A DNA stretch of 64,000 bases, taken from NCBI GenBank assembly GCA_032717465.1, contig CM064683.1:41233561-41297560 (forward strand). The letters are read 5' to 3'. This DNA comes from Coenobita brevimanus. Lineage: Eukaryota > Arthropoda > Malacostraca > Decapoda > Coenobitidae. Positions 23,916 through 35,290 of the stretch are shown here, piece by piece (position 1 is the stretch's first letter; each line of letters opens with the position of its first letter). A program made the position numbers and the translations under genes. The notes beneath the pieces were generated by a model. The model searched no databases. It saw only the letters and a program-made list of their open reading frames with translations, and was not told where the DNA came from.

Positions 23916-24700
23916 TGAAGCATTGTGGCATCTCTTTCTTAGCGATTTATTTTCCATATTACAGCTTAATGTACTCCTGCAAGGTATCTATGTTCATTTC
24001 ATATCAACATTTCGTGCATACATATCATAAAATAATATATTGGCAAAGCAGATACTTAAATAAACTAGCAAGGAAGAAGTGCCAGACAGCCTCCTCAACG
24101 CTCTGGCTGCAGGTAGCGTGCATTTGGATAATTTTACTTAAGCTGACAACAGACGGGTTAAGCTAAGAAATATTTCCCACTATACCCATGTTTTACTCTA
24201 ACTTGGCCTACAATTGCCATTTCTTCATCTCCATGTGTAAGAAGAGATAAAGAATATGATGGTGGTCACTGTGCTATGGAGAGAATGTGCACTGTTTAGT
24301 CCTAGTATTGTCTTTTTCTTCCACTGAGCTGTGTGAAATAAGCTGCAAATGAAGGATAAACTGGGACAAATTAATTTTAAAAAAAGAAGAGATAATTCAA
24401 TAGTTCCAAAGGCTGTCTCCTGTGACACCGGTACTCTGTTACGGATTCAGCATTATCATCATCATTATCGTTATTATCATCATTATCAGTATCGTAGTCA
24501 TCATAATCATCATCATCATCCTGTCATAATTTTCATCATTAGTATTGTAGTCGACATTATCTTCATCAATTTCATCATCATCCCGCCTCTTCTTTCCATC
24601 GAATGTTGGGGTGAGGGAAAAAAAAAAAATAGATGGAAGTGTGGGACTCGATCCTGAGACGATACCGTTCCCAACCTTTCACCCACCAACAACGCCATCA
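23916..24700. other. Intergenic sequence with (CAT)n-rich stretch
   Basis: 24450-24590 is rich in CAT/TCA words. A motif CTTTCTTAGCGATTTATTTT at about 23934 is shared with 48.99-49.24 kb. No gene recognised. Confidence 0.5.
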
Positions 24701-24703
24701 GGC

Positions 24704-24705
<2 letters not shown>

Positions 24706-24740
<35 letters not shown>

Positions 24741-24807
24741 TGGTTGGGGGGAGCCTGGTGTGTGTGTGTGTGTATGTGTGTGTGTGTGTGTGTATGTGTG
24801 TGTGTGT

Positions 24808-24853
<46 letters not shown>

Positions 24854-25000
24854 TGTGGTGTATAATGTGGTGTGGTGTTGTGCAGTGTGTTGTGGTGCGA
24901 TGTGGTGTGATGTAGTGCTTGTGATGTGGTGTTGTGTGGTGTGATGCCGTATGGTGTGGTTTGTGTGGTGTGGTGGGGTGTGGTGTTGTGTACTATGATG
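24706..25000. repeat. (TG)n and degenerate TGTGGTG satellite
   Basis: TG runs interrupted by TATG to 24851, then GGTGTGGTGTTGTG words. Similar composition to 13.8-14.1 and 38.2-38.9 kb. Confidence 0.92.
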
Positions 25001-25720
25001 TAATGCTTGACTAAAAAAGGGTGACTATGTGAGGGAGACAGTGATCCACCAGTGCCCTTTCATTTTTCTTTTTCTTTTTTTTCTGCTTCGTTTTTTATCC
25101 TTTTCTTTAGTTTATTGTGTTGTTTTCTTATTTTACTCAGTTGCACTTTAACTTGGGCCAATATTCTATATTGATCCTGAGTTGTGTGTGTGTGGGGAGG
25201 GGGCTTCATTCCTTTGGCGTCATCATACCCATTATTCCTGACTATGATGTGGTGTGGTGTGTAATGTGGTGTGGTGTGCACAACATGAGATTAGCCCTAG
25301 AACATAATGCTAATCACGATGAAGTTCAATGGATTGGATGCACGAGTATAGCCGCTGCAGTATTGTCTCATTGTGGCACTTACCCTAGTGGAGAGGCTGC
25401 AGCAGGACGAAATTGTCTGCTAAATCAAGGTAGACGACTTAATTTTTTCATAATCACATACAGCGGGATATTCTTCATCAAGAGTGAGGGGTAAAGAACG
25501 TGATATATGGTGGTTCTCCATGATATTTTGCGGTTTGGTTATGTGTTGTGTTGCTAGTGGCGGATGCCTTCAGGTGGTGGCTCCTGTGTGACGAGGCGGT
25601 GGTACTGCTCAGTTATACAAATGCAGCTTAATCCCATCCCTCTCCACCGACAAGAGGATGGTAAACAGTAAAACAGGGACAGTTTTGGCCTACAGTCCAC
25701 TGGGTTCACATTCAGTACTG
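25001..25720. other. Intergenic sequence, no gene recognised
   Basis: At 25279-25430 a frame reads RLALEHNANHDEVQWIGCTS and continues with moderately complex sequence. I do not recognise a family, and the frame is embedded in low-complexity DNA. Confidence 0.35.
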
Positions 25721-26345
25721 TGCACAACATTAGCCCATACCATAGCCCAAACACGCTGCACAACAATAGCCCAGACCATAGGCCAAACACCCTGCACAAC
25801 AATAGCCCAGACCATAGGCCAAACACCCTGCACAACAATAGCCCATTCCATATCCCAGACACCCTGCACAACAATAGCCCATACCATATCCCAGACACCC
25901 TGCACAACAATAGCCCATACCATATCCCAGACACCCTGCACAACAATAGCCCATACCATATCCCAGACACTCTGCACAACAATAGCCCATTCCATAGGCC
26001 AAACACCCTGCACAACAATAGCCCATTCCATAGGCCAAACACCCTGCACAACAATAGCCCATTCCATAGGCCAAACACCCTGCACAACAATAACCCATAC
26101 CGTAACCCAGACACCCTGCACAACAATAGCCCATTCCATAGGCCAAACACCCTGCACAACAATAGCCCATACCATATCCCAGACACCCTGCACAACAATA
26201 GCCCATACCATAGCCCAGACACCCTGCACAACAATAGCCCATACCATAGCCCAAACATCCTGCACAACAATAGCCCATTCCATAGTCCAAACACCCAGCA
26301 CAACCATAGCCCATATCATAGCCTAAACACCCTGTACAACAATAG
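25721..26345. repeat. 36-bp minisatellite, about 17 copies
   Basis: The unit CACAACAATAGCCCATACCA / TATCCCAGACACCCTG recurs 17 times plus a partial. Two main variants exist: one with TACCATATCCCAGACACC (frame peptide PYHIPDT) and one with TTCCATAGGCCAAACACC (PFHRPNT), occurring in runs. 36 is a multiple of 3 and the unit lacks stops in five of the six frames, so long Cys- and Trp-rich frames exist on both strands. No signal peptide, splice-site or codon evidence marks any frame as a gene. Confidence 0.93.
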
Positions 26346-26599
26346 CCTGTAACATTAAAGCAAATCCCCGTATTATACTTCCCTGTGGCTCCCGAAGGCT
26401 TTTCCCACACAGCTAACGAAGCCTGGTATGGCCTTACTTCTTTTTTGTACTTCGACACTTGCTCAGCTTTTTCGTGTTACCTTCAGGCGAGTTTGTTTTA
26501 CTTAAGAATAACTTTTTGAACTTGAGAAGTTACAGCATATGTAGCCTTCACTAAGTCTTGTAATAATACAGGTCCGAAGATGAACAAAAATCGTATGGT

Positions 26600-27010
26600 G
26601 TTAGCTTGATTAAAATGAACAGCACTTCTTTGGTGTGATGGGGTTAAAGATTCCAGGGAGTGAATGATGAACAGTAGACAAAATGAAAGACAATAAATTA
26701 TCGGTAATAAAGAGAGATGGGAAGGCGATACACGAAGGGCAGAGGAAAGAGAAGAGGAGAGGAACAGATAAAGGAGAGGAAAAGGAAAACAGCAACAGAC
26801 GAGAGCACTGGAATTAACAAAGAAAAGAGCGCGAGAACAAAGGCGAATGAAGAACAGAGACAATAAACCAAGAGGGGAACAAACAAAGAAGAGAGATGAG
26901 GTAAAATATGAAAGAAAACATGTTAAGTTTTGAATAGCAATAAGATTTAACAAAAATAACAGAGGAGTGAAAAATAATGAAAAGTAAGCTAAAGAAAAAA
27001 GATGTAACAC
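26600..27010. repeat. Polypurine (A-rich) tract
   Basis: AAAGAGAAGAGGAGAGGAAC-type sequence without a fixed unit. Confidence 0.75.
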
Positions 27011-27019
27011 CCTTTCCCA

Positions 27020-27500
27020 CCAGTTGGTTTAAGGGTCACATATTTAACTTTGCCCAGTGACCCTGACATTCAGCCGATTGATCTCAAAATCCAGTTACTT
27101 TATTTTTGCTTAACCCTTTTTATTTCCACCAAGTCGGGTCCAATTCAGATCAAAAAGATCTGAATTGGACCAGTATGATCTTGCATTTTTACTCTTCCTT
27201 ATGACCCTGAATTTCGACTGATTGTTTTCCAAATGGAAATCGTATTGCCTTGTATGATCCTGAACCCATCCACGAAGTTTTGTCTAAATCGTGTAACATT
27301 CTTAAGTGTCATTGACCTTTGACCTGTTAAACAAACAAAAATGATCAAGCCATTCTCTGATTTTCAACCATTCATCCAGATTTGACCCAAATCGCATTAA
27401 AACTGTGTTAGCTGTTTTAATCGCACATAAACATATGACTCGAGAATTGACCAAGCCCTTTGACCTTGGCCTTTGAATGTCCTAATGATTGAAGCCTTCC
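27020..27500 (+). repeat. Dispersed repeat rich in TGACC half-sites, copy 2
   Basis: Same vocabulary as 8.16-8.86 kb: GTGACCCTGACATTCAGCCG, CCACCAAGTCGGGTCCAATT, CCACGAAGTTTTGTCTAAAT and CATTGACCTTTGACCT. It contains a perfect direct-repeat-1 nuclear receptor site on the minus strand at 27313-27325 (AGGTCAAAGGTCA). Confidence 0.7.
27137..27171. repeat. Perfect 15-bp inverted repeat
   Basis: GGTCCAATTCAGATC, AAAAA loop, then GATCTGAATTGGACC. It lies exactly on the conserved CCAAGTnnGGTCCAATTCAGAT anchor of the repeat, so the anchor has been duplicated in inverted orientation. Confidence 0.95.
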
Positions 27501-27698
27501 ATTCTTTTTTTTACCTTTAAATCTTTCCAGCAAGTTTGCCTTCCACCCACCCCAAAAAATGCGTAAGTTGATCTTGTTCAGTCATTTTTTTCTTTTTTTA
27601 CCCAGGCCTGAGACTCTGGCCTCCGATCTCTTGTTCGAAAAAATAGTCAACCACTTAGCCGACCCATATCATTTCTACCAGTATTGGTGTTATTCTCA

Positions 27699-27699
<1 letters not shown>

Positions 27700-27767
<68 letters not shown>
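27700..27767. repeat. (CA)n microsatellite
   Basis: About 33 CA dinucleotides. Confidence 0.97.
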
Positions 27768-27770
<3 letters not shown>

Positions 27771-28825
27771 ACAGAAACATAACCTTATCCCTCTTCACGA
27801 GCGTGGGTGTAGAATTAGGAGAAATTAGCAAGTTCAAAGAGGAAAAAAATGTAAATAAAGAAAAGAGAGCTGATGAAAATAGCAGACATTCAGGGAACAC
27901 ACGGTAAGGAAAGTAAACAAAGACTGAGAGAACCTTAAATGATAGATGGAAAAAAGTTGAACGAAAGAGCAGAGAAAGGTGCAGAGAACGAAAGGTAGAC
28001 ATAGTAATAATCGTACAGTTGTCTCCATACAAACGTGAGTCACTCGAGGTGGACAATATGGAGTCTGTCGCACCCTTACTGAGCTGCAAGTCACTGTGTG
28101 GACGACCCCCAGCATTTAAAGTAGCTCCGATGTATTTCACTGTAGAAAATGATGTTTTGGCAGCAGAAACCCAGTAAAGGCAAAGGAAATACAGTATTAT
28201 CAATGTTAGGGGTTGAATTTGGTGGTTTACAATGAAAACAAGGGTTAATAAGTATGATCTTTGAGGAGCAGCAGTTCATTCCTGTTATTCAGTGGGTCGG
28301 TGAAGGTTTCACCACTCCAGACTGCAGCGGTGACATTTGATTTGTGATAGGAATGGAAGTTTCAAATACAGAGAAGGGCAGTTTTCTGTCTGGCATAGGA
28401 GGCTCCGTAGCTCCTCTTCCTGGGCGATTCATTTTGCTTAGTACATTTTGTTTTGCTTATTACACCTGGGCATATTCGTATGCGTTATTTTTTCGATTTA
28501 ATGTCGATATAGATTGCATCATGTAGGATAGAGGAGGATATTGAATTGTTATCCTCAGAGTAAATCGCACTGGAATAGATGTTAAGAATCACCAGATGTG
28601 CAGAGAATACGACCCTAGAGAAGAAAATGAATTGAATGAGGAGGATAAGGGGCCAGGTAGTTGAGAATGAGACAAAGGAAACAGTAGAAAAAATAATGAG
28701 TTTATGGAAGTATGTTACGTAGAAGTTGGAGAAGTGGGTGAGGGGGGAGAGGAGAAGTTTGTGAGATAAGGGGGAAGCTGGGAAGGAAGGGAGGCTTATT
28801 CATCGGGGGGGGGGGATGGCATGAA
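27768..28825. other. Intergenic sequence, no gene recognised
   Basis: 28377-28450 carries GGCATAGGAGGCTCCGTAGC then TCCTCTTCCTGGGCGATTCA, a weak match to the dispersed repeat at 48.99 kb. A G11 run sits at 28805. Confidence 0.4.
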
Positions 28826-28828
28826 GCG

Positions 28829-28954
28829 AGTGTGTGTGTGTGTGTGTGGGGAGGTAGATTATTTTGAAACAGGAGAAAGGGGAAGGAAAGCTTGGGCGTG
28901 TGTGTGTGTGTGTGTGCGTGTGCGTGTGTGCGTGCGTGCGTGCGTGCGTTTGTA

Positions 28955-28995
<41 letters not shown>

Positions 28996-28996
28996 C
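28829..28996. repeat. Compound (TG)n / (GCGT)n / (GA)n microsatellite
   Basis: TG at 28829-28848, TG with CGTG units at 28898-28970, GA at 28971-28995. Confidence 0.95.
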
Positions 28997-29179
28997 GGGA
29001 GGAAGGGAGGGGTGCAAGAAGCGAGTGGCCACAGACTGGTAGAGGCAGTGGCCGTGAAATAAACCCCTAAATGCGACGGGGACTCTGGCCTCAATTTCGC
29101 CGACGACTGTGGCAAATGTGGCGACCCTTGGAGAACAGGCACGAAATTACCCTACCTTCTGACGCGCCCTCATTGACGT

Positions 29180-29601
29180 CATGGACTTATTTTTTGCTTT
29201 ATTTTTGCTTTATTTCTTTTTTTTTTCCCTGGATATTTTTGCGGCTTTCTTATTCCCCTCTTACCCCGTTTGCTTCCTCCTCATGTCACCGTTCCGCCGA
29301 CTTCGTGTTTATATTACTTTATTGGCCTTGTTTATTCTTTTTTTTTTCTTTATTCTCCGCTTTTGGAAAGAGATATTATGTCCTTTTTTTCCCATTCTTT
29401 TCTTCCTCCTTTTCTGAATGTTCTTTATTGCTTATTCATTTCCTTTCCTTTCTCTTTTCCCTGCTTCTTCAGTTTCCTCCTCCTCCTCACAGGCACCAAA
29501 TGGCCCTTCCTTCTGACGTACTTTTATATACCTTACCCAGTCCTTTTCTTTCAGTTCCTCTTTCTTCTTCTTATTTTCTCCTCCTCCTCCTGCTCCTCCT
29601 C

Positions 29602-29676
<75 letters not shown>

Positions 29677-29690
29677 ATCCATCTGTTTGC
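29180..29690. repeat. Polypyrimidine tract with (CTC)n and (CT)n
   Basis: T/C-rich from 29180; (CTC)n at about 29578-29607 followed by about 33 CT units to 29672. Confidence 0.9.
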
Positions 29691-29934
29691 ACCTATTTTC
29701 TCCCCTAAATATAATTAATTCTGGCCATGTAACTGCCACTCTCTTCGCTGCTCTCCGTTTGGGTATAAATTTCTTACATCCGGAGCACTACAAGGGAAAT
29801 AACCCGAGCCAGCCTTTCATGATGCCTCTCTGGGCTGCGGGTGGGAGTACAAAACAATGCGGGGAAGGTGGTGATGCACGACTCGGCCCCGGGACAAAAT
29901 TAAAGTTATATTGACTGGCATTTTTGCTGGGTCG

Positions 29935-30205
29935 TGTGCTGGGTAGTGAAGGACGCTGTTGCAAAAGGAGTTGTATGTGTAGGATGCAGGCTTTGGTTGT
30001 GTGAAGACTAGTGAAGGACGCTGTTGCAAAAGGAGAGTTGTATGCGTAAGATGTAGGCTAGGTCGTGTGCAGGATAGTGAAGGACGTTGTTGCAGAAGGA
30101 GAGTTTTGTTGTGTAGGTTGCAGGCTACGTGTATTCAAGATAAAGGACAGTGTTTTAAAAGGAATGGTGTATTGAAGTGTTATGCCGAGTTGTATGCGAT
30201 GTAAG
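29935..30205. repeat. ~66-bp tandem repeat, 4 copies
   Basis: GTGAAGGACGCTGTTGCAAA recurs at about 29946, 30011 and 30078, with a diverged fourth copy near 30140. Each is followed by AGGAGAGTTGTATGTGTAGG-like sequence. Confidence 0.88.
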
Positions 30206-30640
30206 GAAGGCTATTGGTGCAAATGGTGAGTTGTACTGAAGTGCATAGTTTACTTAATAGGCAAGTGAAGTTGTAGGAAAGTTGCACGACGGTAAAAATA
30301 TAACAAGTATATATACAAGAACTGTATGCAAGAGAGTGAAGAACAGAATGGAAATGTATATTGTCACCTTAGATTTCTCGTATGGCGGTTAAATTATTAA
30401 ATACTGTACAGCGAAGTGCAATGGAGTACAAAAGGAAAGTAAACCTCAGCAGAACTCTCTATCTTTCCGAGACCATTTTTAGTTGGGTAGGCTGTAACTT
30501 ATGTAAATAATATTACAGTCAGCAACAAGGATACAAAGCGGGGAAGGTGATGACAGACGACGCTGTTTGGGGAAAAAATATACTGGCAAGGATTCAGGGT
30601 ATGTTCCGTGCATCGTGAGTACAAAAGGACAGATGTATGC
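30206..30640. other. Intergenic sequence, no gene recognised
   Basis: Nothing recognisable. Confidence 0.4.
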
Positions 30641-30886
30641 GGGGTTTTTTCTTCAACATAGTAAAGAATATATTGCAAGAGACAGGGAAAGGAAAATGGA
30701 GAATTGTCAGAGATGGTGGAAATTGAGGCTAAAAGAGAGAATGGTGGAAGAGCAGTGAGTGGGAAAGAAGTGGAAGGAGAGGAGGGAGACTGAGAGGATG
30801 GTGCGGGACAAGAGAAGCGGAGGAGAAAACCTAAGAACGGGGAAGACGGTGACGGCAAAATAGAGCGAGAAGCAGAAGGGGACGGT

Positions 30887-30921
<35 letters not shown>

Positions 30922-31086
30922 GGAAGGTGATGGAATGAAAGGAGGAAAGGTAGGCGAGAGGGAGGGAACGAGATAAGGGAAAGGACACAGGAGAGACAGG
31001 AGTAGGAAAACAGGTCAGTGATAAGAGTCGTGGAGGGACAGTGAGGGAAAGTTAAGATCAAAGGAGATTTGGAGAGAGAGGTTTCG

Positions 31087-31113
<27 letters not shown>
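30641..31113. repeat. Polypurine tract with (GA)n and (TG)n
   Basis: G/A-rich from 30670, (GA)n at 30891-30917, (TG)n at 31086-31113. Confidence 0.88.
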
Positions 31114-31117
<4 letters not shown>

Positions 31118-31300
31118 ATCTGACTCAGCTTATCTGCGTATCTTCCGATCAGGCTTGCACGATGTATTCATTGCACGTTCGGCTTCACTTGAAGGACTGT
31201 AAAATGTTGAAGAACGTGAGTCTATAGTCCTCCTCGCGCACGTTTGGTACTGTGGTGTGGCCCGCGTCTGTGTACAGTGTTGCCACGTTTTCTATACCGT

Positions 31301-31301
<1 letters not shown>

Positions 31302-31358
<57 letters not shown>
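31302..31358. repeat. (CT)n microsatellite
   Basis: About 28 CT dinucleotides. Confidence 0.97.
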
Positions 31359-31360
<2 letters not shown>

Positions 31361-31742
31361 GGCGGGAAATGTGAGCCACCCTGAGTACTTTTGATTCTTT
31401 TATAAGTTATTTACAATTGTGCTTTCATTTGTTAATTTGGTTTTGTTATATTTAGTGATGCCTACAATGCATTCAATGCATGCCTCTCTCTCTCTCTCTT
31501 TTATTGCAAGAGACATTTTTGATATTTTCTTTTACATAATATTGTATATATTGTAAATTTGACATCATTTCCACACCACCCTTGAGGTATTTGTCTTGGC
31601 GCGCTTTTTTTTAAGAGGTGTCCCCAATAGGCCTATTCCTCTATCTCTCACAGAAGGCAGAAAAACAGAAGAAAAAGAAGGGAGAGAAACATGAGGAAGA
31701 AAAGTGCGAAAAAGAGGATAGAAGAGTTATGATGTATCCTCA

Positions 31743-32084
31743 TCAGAAGATGTGAGAGTGATAGTGAAAGAATCGATGCAATGGGGACTTAAACTTGGGA
31801 CATTGCATCTCCTCATTCTTTCTTGCATCTTTAGAGATTTTTTCAACTGATCTCTCGCTAATCTTTGTTGCTGCAGCTGTACGAGAGACGACCTTTGATA
31901 GGCCATGAAGAACTACTCCCATCTCCTTCTCCTCCTGAAAATACTGCCTTACATTGAAGACAGTTTCTTTAGCCTGGCTGTGTAGAGGCGAGGAATGGGC
32001 TGATTGAGCTGCCATGCTGTCTGTGCAGAGGACATAAAGGAAGTGACACGAGGTCACCCCCAGGTAGCTATCTGTCAACGCCAC
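31743..32084 (-). pseudogene. Possible transposase N-terminal fragment
   Basis: The minus-strand frame reads SQAKETVFNVRQYFQEEKEM, a short gap, then VVSRTAAATKISERSVEKIS. A helical segment with ArgXXXA followed by a TKIS-ERSVEKI helix-turn-helix resembles the N-terminal DNA-binding region of invertebrate DDE-type transposases, which typically read VYxYF...RTAxAxGVSxxTVxxI. No catalytic domain follows; the frame stops after about 20 unrelated residues. The resemblance is from motif memory only, so the call is tentative. Confidence 0.45.
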
Positions 32085-32086
32085 CG

Positions 32087-32510
32087 ACTGGGTGTGGAAG
32101 TGTTGCCGCTCGCGAATGAATAATTTTTTTTTTTTTTACTTGGGTATTGGCATATGCCTACTATTTTGTCCTACATATTAGCTTATGATTATAAATGTGA
32201 TTATTCCTCGCCCTTAAAATTATGGTAAAAGCCAGTAAATGTGAGCATTTTTCCCAAGCAACACCTGTACAAGCTATGGTTGGGTCTACGGTACTTTATT
32301 TTAGGCCAGATGGGTGTGTAAGTATTGCCACTCATGAGAATTACATGAATTATTTCTTTTACTTTGGATATTGGCATATTTCTTCTTTTTTCAGGCTCAT
32401 TATCTTATATCCATAACTGTGATATTATTACCCACCCAAAAACTACGCTAAAAACCATTAAAAGTGACTACAATATCTTTTAGCAACACTGTACAATATG
32501 TATGCCATGT
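32087..32510. repeat. Diverged ~222-bp tandem duplication
   Basis: TGGGTGTGGAAGTGTTGCCG (32092) and TGGGTGTGTAAGTATTGCCA (32311) start two copies. They share a TATTGGCATAT block, a TTATGATTATAA / TATCCATAACTG block with GTGATTATT, a TAAAAxCCA-TTAAAxGTGA block, and a CAACACxGTACAA end. A T14 run has grown in copy 1. Confidence 0.8.
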
Positions 32511-32920
32511 TTCTGTGTGACTGTATAAATATTTTATGCATAATAAGATTACTGTTGATTCATCCATCAAAATACACAAGTGTAAGTTTTATTCATCTGA
32601 ATTCATAGAATTTGTGATGCCTTGTACATAAATAGCTTCCGTTTCACATCGCAAGTTGGGGAAACGTGGCACCATTGTCCACAATTGCGGGCCACACCTA
32701 AGCCGCAAACCGGCGGGAATCAGACTATAGTTGAGGTATGGGGGCAGAGTTAAGTGAGAGATTAGGGTGTCCGGTTTCAATTTTCTTTCGTATGTTTGCA
32801 GCACGAACTCCAGAATTCTCGCCACCTAAAATTAGTCATTTAAGCAAGAACCTTTTATGTGCGTCATGTCAACCCGAATATTAAAGATATCAGTAAAAAG
32901 GGTGAAGGAAATAATAATAT
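32511..32920. other. Intergenic sequence, no gene recognised
   Basis: Less repetitive than its surroundings and directly upstream of the candidate promoter. Confidence 0.4.
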
Positions 32921-32924
32921 TACT

Positions 32925-33235
32925 GATTGGCTGTCAGTGGTTCCCCACTGTGACGTCACAACAAGCCCTGCCCACCCATGCCTCAGTCCCTGCCACCATT
33001 ACACACCAGCACCACGAGATCCTCATCATACGTGGAGATCCAGGTGGTGGGGTGGCACGTGCTCTGTAGTTGTTCTGATTTTACGGCGTTCTTTCCGCAG
33101 TTTTTAGCTTCCTGTCGGCGATCCGCTTGGCAAAACGTGGCTAATAAGGACCACAGGATTAACGAATCCTATCCTTCGGAGTGTCTGTGACGAGCGAGAT
33201 GGAAGTCAGTCGAATTACAGGCAACCCGAAGTGAG
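32925..33235 (+). promoter_or_regulatory. Candidate promoter and 5' UTR exon
   Basis: An inverted CCAAT box (GATTGG, 32925-32930) is followed 20 bp later by a perfect cyclic-AMP response element TGACGTCA (32951-32958), and a CACGTG E box lies near 33056. About 280 bp further on, GAAGTGAG meets GTAAGTAG at 33235/33236, a strong U2-type splice donor. The only ATG shortly before it, at about 33200, opens an 11-codon frame that stops at the donor, so an exon here would be untranslated. The area is unusually free of simple repeats. No TATA box and no downstream coding exon are recognised, so this remains a hypothesis. Confidence 0.3.
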
Positions 33236-33299
33236 GTAAGTAGTCAGTCTCTCGGGCCTAAAGCTTTGTATATCGGTTTTGTATCTCAAGTCTGTCCCG

Positions 33300-33600
33300 T
33301 ATCATTATCATTATCATCATCATCATCATCATCATTAGTTTTTGTTTATATATTGCAGAATCTGTTGCTTTCACGTATTTATTGATTTATTTCTTTGTTG
33401 ACTGAAAAATGGCAGATACATTGCATGACACGATGGAAATTGCGAAGCAGTTCTGTTTTCTAGGATGCTGTCAATGACGCAGACAGCATGGCATAATTTT
33501 TGTGATATTGTTTCGATATTTTATGATACTATGAATGCTTTAAAAATTGTTACATTGAGAAGGTTGGGTTCTTGATTTTGGAGAGGCTTCAAGAGGATTA
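33300..33600. other. Intergenic sequence with short (ATC)n
   Basis: (ATC)n at 33301-33336; otherwise nothing. Confidence 0.5.
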
Positions 33601-34235
33601 AAATCATGAAGTAGATGGAGGTTGATTGATGGGAAGATGGTAAAGGCAGGAGGAGGATGGAAGGAGACTTAGGGGTAGGGTGTTAATAGAAGTTGGGGAG
33701 GGGGGAGAAGGTGGAGGGTATAAGTGGAGAAAAGGAGAGAGAGAGAGTTTAGATGAGGAAAGGTACAAGGTGGAAAATGTACAAAGAAATACAAAGGAAA
33801 GCAGCCCGTGGCAGTTTGTTATAGGGAAAGTTATAACTAGTAAAACTGTTCCAGCAGTTAAAGAATGTAGGGAGGAGATACTGGGACTGGGGGAGAGAAA
33901 TTTGGAGGGACAGTGAGAGAAAAAACAAAGATCGTTAGGGAGGAATCGTGGAGCGGAGAAAGGGGGAAGAGGTGGAGAGGAGGGTGAGGGAGAGAGGGAG
34001 GGAGACATGGAGAGGAGGGCGAGGGAGAGAGATGTGGAGAGGAGGGTGAAGGAGTGGGGGAAGGACACATGGAGAGGAAGTTGGAGGGAAAACAGAGGAG
34101 GGAAGGTGAAACTGAGGCTGGGGGAGAGGATGACTGAGGAACAGTGGATCGGTGGGGGAGAGAGAGAGGCAAGGTGAAAGAGAGTGAGGAAGGAAAGTCG
34201 GGGAGAGGAAGGTAGGAAGGAAGCAGAGTGAGGGA
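33601..34235. repeat. Polypurine tract
   Basis: GGAGGGxGAGGGAGAGxGG words with an approximate 30-33 bp periodicity (GTGGAGAGGAGGGTGAGGGA) between 33970 and 34090. Confidence 0.85.
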
Positions 34236-34254
34236 AAGATGTTTACATATCGTA

Positions 34255-35100
34255 TAATGATGAATATTACCCCACCCTCACCACACCACACAACTCCACT
34301 CCACAGTAATTCACACTGTACCACACCATACCACACCACAGCAAGACATGTGCCTGTTAATCACATCACACCATACAACTCCACACCTCACCACACCACA
34401 CAGCACCGCACCGCACCGCACCGCGCCACTTCATATCACATTACATCACATTATACTACACAACTTTGTTCCAGACCACGTTCTCCACGGTACCATCACA
34501 ACACACGCCTAACCACACCACACCAGTTCACATTACACAACACCACGCCACACCACACACTAAGCCACATTATATCACATCACACCAAACCTTTCCACAC
34601 CACACACCCAACCCCTCACTACACCACACCAGGCCACACCTGAACACATCATTATACCACATCACACCACACACAGCACCACACCACGCCGTTCTGTACA
34701 ACACCACATGGGATCACTTGATGCTGCACAACACCACACCACACTGCACCACGCACTACACTATGCCACAGCATACAGCACCACACCACACTGCACCACG
34801 CACTACACTATGCCACAGCATACAGCACCACACCACACTGCATACCACACTACACACCACACCACACCACACCTCATTACACATCACACTACACCGCATT
34901 ACACCACACATCACCGTACCACACCATGCAGCTACCCACCACACCATGCAACACCTCACCACGCCATGCAACACCTCACCACGCCACACCAGAATACATC
35001 ACACGACCTCCTCCACCACCATACGGCACACCACACCACTCGCCTGGCCTCACCACACGACATGACACCACATCACATGACGCCACACGACACCACAATC
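34255..35100. repeat. Degenerate CACACCAC satellite (~850 bp)
   Basis: Made of ACACCACACCACAC words with interspersed variants; a 54-bp block (CACACTGCACCACGCACTAC onward) is exactly repeated at about 34738 and 34789, and CACCACGCCATGCAACACCT at 34946/34965. Thr/His-rich frames in every + phase are artefacts. Confidence 0.92.
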
Positions 35101-35139
35101 TACCCATCTATGTATCTATCTGTTTTCTACCTCTCAGTA

Positions 35140-35290
35140 TCTGTCTTTGTCTATCTATAGCCAGACGCCTTATTCCCATAAAGGGTGTCGATAAACAAAT
35201 CTCCGTTTCATCCTTTAATCTGGCATTTGTCTTCCCTCCACACATTCCTCTCATATATCTCTTAGTCCCATTCCCCTATTTCATCTTCGG
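35140..35290 (+). repeat. Dispersed repeat, copy 2 (GCCAGACGCCT family)
   Basis: CTATAGCCAGACGCCTTATT, CCCATAAAGGGTGTCG and ATAAACAAATCTCCGTTTCA parallel 6584-6740 in the same order and strand. Confidence 0.6.

Noticed and set aside
25721..26345. CRISPR-like array
   Set aside because: The repeats are contiguous with no unique spacers, and the context is eukaryotic. The same applies to the 35-bp array at 2.95 kb and the 33-bp array at 36.25 kb.
25554..26458. Long Cys/Gly- and Trp/Met-rich frames on the minus strand
   Set aside because: All come from the 36-bp repeat, open in five frames; no signal for one frame over another.
34239..35160. His/Thr-rich reading frames
   Set aside because: Frames of the CACACC satellite; present in all three phases.
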